A DNA stretch of 6,400 nucleotides from Bacilli bacterium. GTDB taxonomy: Bacteria > Bacillota_I > Bacilli_A > RF39 > UBA660. This document shows positions 6,182 through 6,400 of this stretch, one piece after another; the first letter of the stretch is position 1; each line of letters starts with the position of its first letter. Under the pieces are notes generated by a model. That model searched no databases. It saw nothing but the letters and a program-made list of their open reading frames with translations, and was not told the DNA's origin. The stretch lies in the NCBI GenBank assembly GCA_028685275.1, contig JAQUEG010000043.1, forward strand, positions 1 through 6,400. Direction: 5' to 3'. A program made the position numbers and the translations under genes.

Positions 6182-6400
6182 TTAAAGATTTTTGCCTGCG
6201 ATTCCATCCAGCTCAAAGAGAAGATCATCGCGGCAAACGTCTGCCTTGCAGATCACCATCGGCAAATCAGAGAGTCCGCGCTCCTCCATAATTCGCAGGA
6301 ATAGAGACAAATTTTTTTCATCCTTCAAAAACGCCGTTGCCAAAGAAATATCGCTCAATGCAAACCCCGCTTCGGCAATCAATACTTCGATCGTATCAAG
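6182..6400 (-). CDS. C-terminal fragment of an unrecognised protein
   Basis: Seventy-two codons are open from the right edge to a TAA at 6184-6182. The reading enters as LDTIEVLIAEAG, so the gene very likely starts outside the window; a TTG at 6382 is the only internal start near the edge and has no clear ribosome site. The fragment is helical, with a hydrophobic LIAEAGFALSDISLATAFL segment, a charged helix (NLSLFLRIMEERG), then LPMVICKADVCRDDLLFEL with two cysteines (C51 and C56 of the visible part). The strand with proline and the D-D-L ending faintly recalls the second half of thioredoxin or glutaredoxin folds, but I do not assign a family. It is co-directional with the LsrG-like and dehydrogenase genes, 86 bases upstream. 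Confidence 0.6.
   Translation of the reverse strand, partial: LDTIEVLIAEAGFALSDISLATAFLKDEKNLSLFLRIMEERGLSDLPMVICKADVCRDDLLFELDGIAGKNL

Noticed and set aside
1..6400. CRISPR array, insertion sequence ends, tRNA or rRNA
   Set aside because: No regularly spaced repeats, transposase motifs, terminal inverted repeats or RNA gene signatures were found on reading both strands.

Overview
This is a bacterial window with dense coding and no introns. It looks like two unlike pieces joined near position 1850.

Left part (1-1850): a threonylcarbamoyl-AMP synthase gene (TsaC/Sua5 type) on the minus strand runs off the left edge. It diverges from a GNAT acetyltransferase gene on the plus strand. A brnT-type toxin gene follows, with its own promoter and operator-like palindrome. 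brnT carries a one-base frameshift and has no brnA antitoxin after it. I infer a spirochaete-like (Sphaerochaeta-like) source from the general look of the proteins; this is weak and unverified.

Right part (1853-6400): a prepilin-type H-X9-DG protein lacks its N-terminal type IV pilin signal and is followed by a strong intrinsic terminator. Next come an M48 membrane metalloprotease with a long C-terminal region on the plus strand, and, convergent with it, a minus-strand cluster. In transcription order the cluster is an unrecognised partial gene, an antibiotic-biosynthesis-monooxygenase (LsrG-like) gene and an iron-type alcohol dehydrogenase gene. Proteins of this prepilin style are abundant in Verrucomicrobiota, Lentisphaerota and Planctomycetota, so this half probably comes from that superphylum.

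How the genes relate: TsaC makes the activated intermediate for tRNA t6A and is housekeeping. The monooxygenase-like protein and the dehydrogenase are 10 bases apart and probably co-transcribed, which suggests linked oxidoreductive metabolism of a small carbonyl or hydroxy substrate. The M48 protease stands alone.

The main observation is the junction. Corrected for one base, brnT reads to its usual C-terminus at 1850, and the next codons belong to a prepilin gene that begins exactly where its signal helix should end. This is either a chimeric assembly or a real recombination scar. I see no new defence or mobile system.
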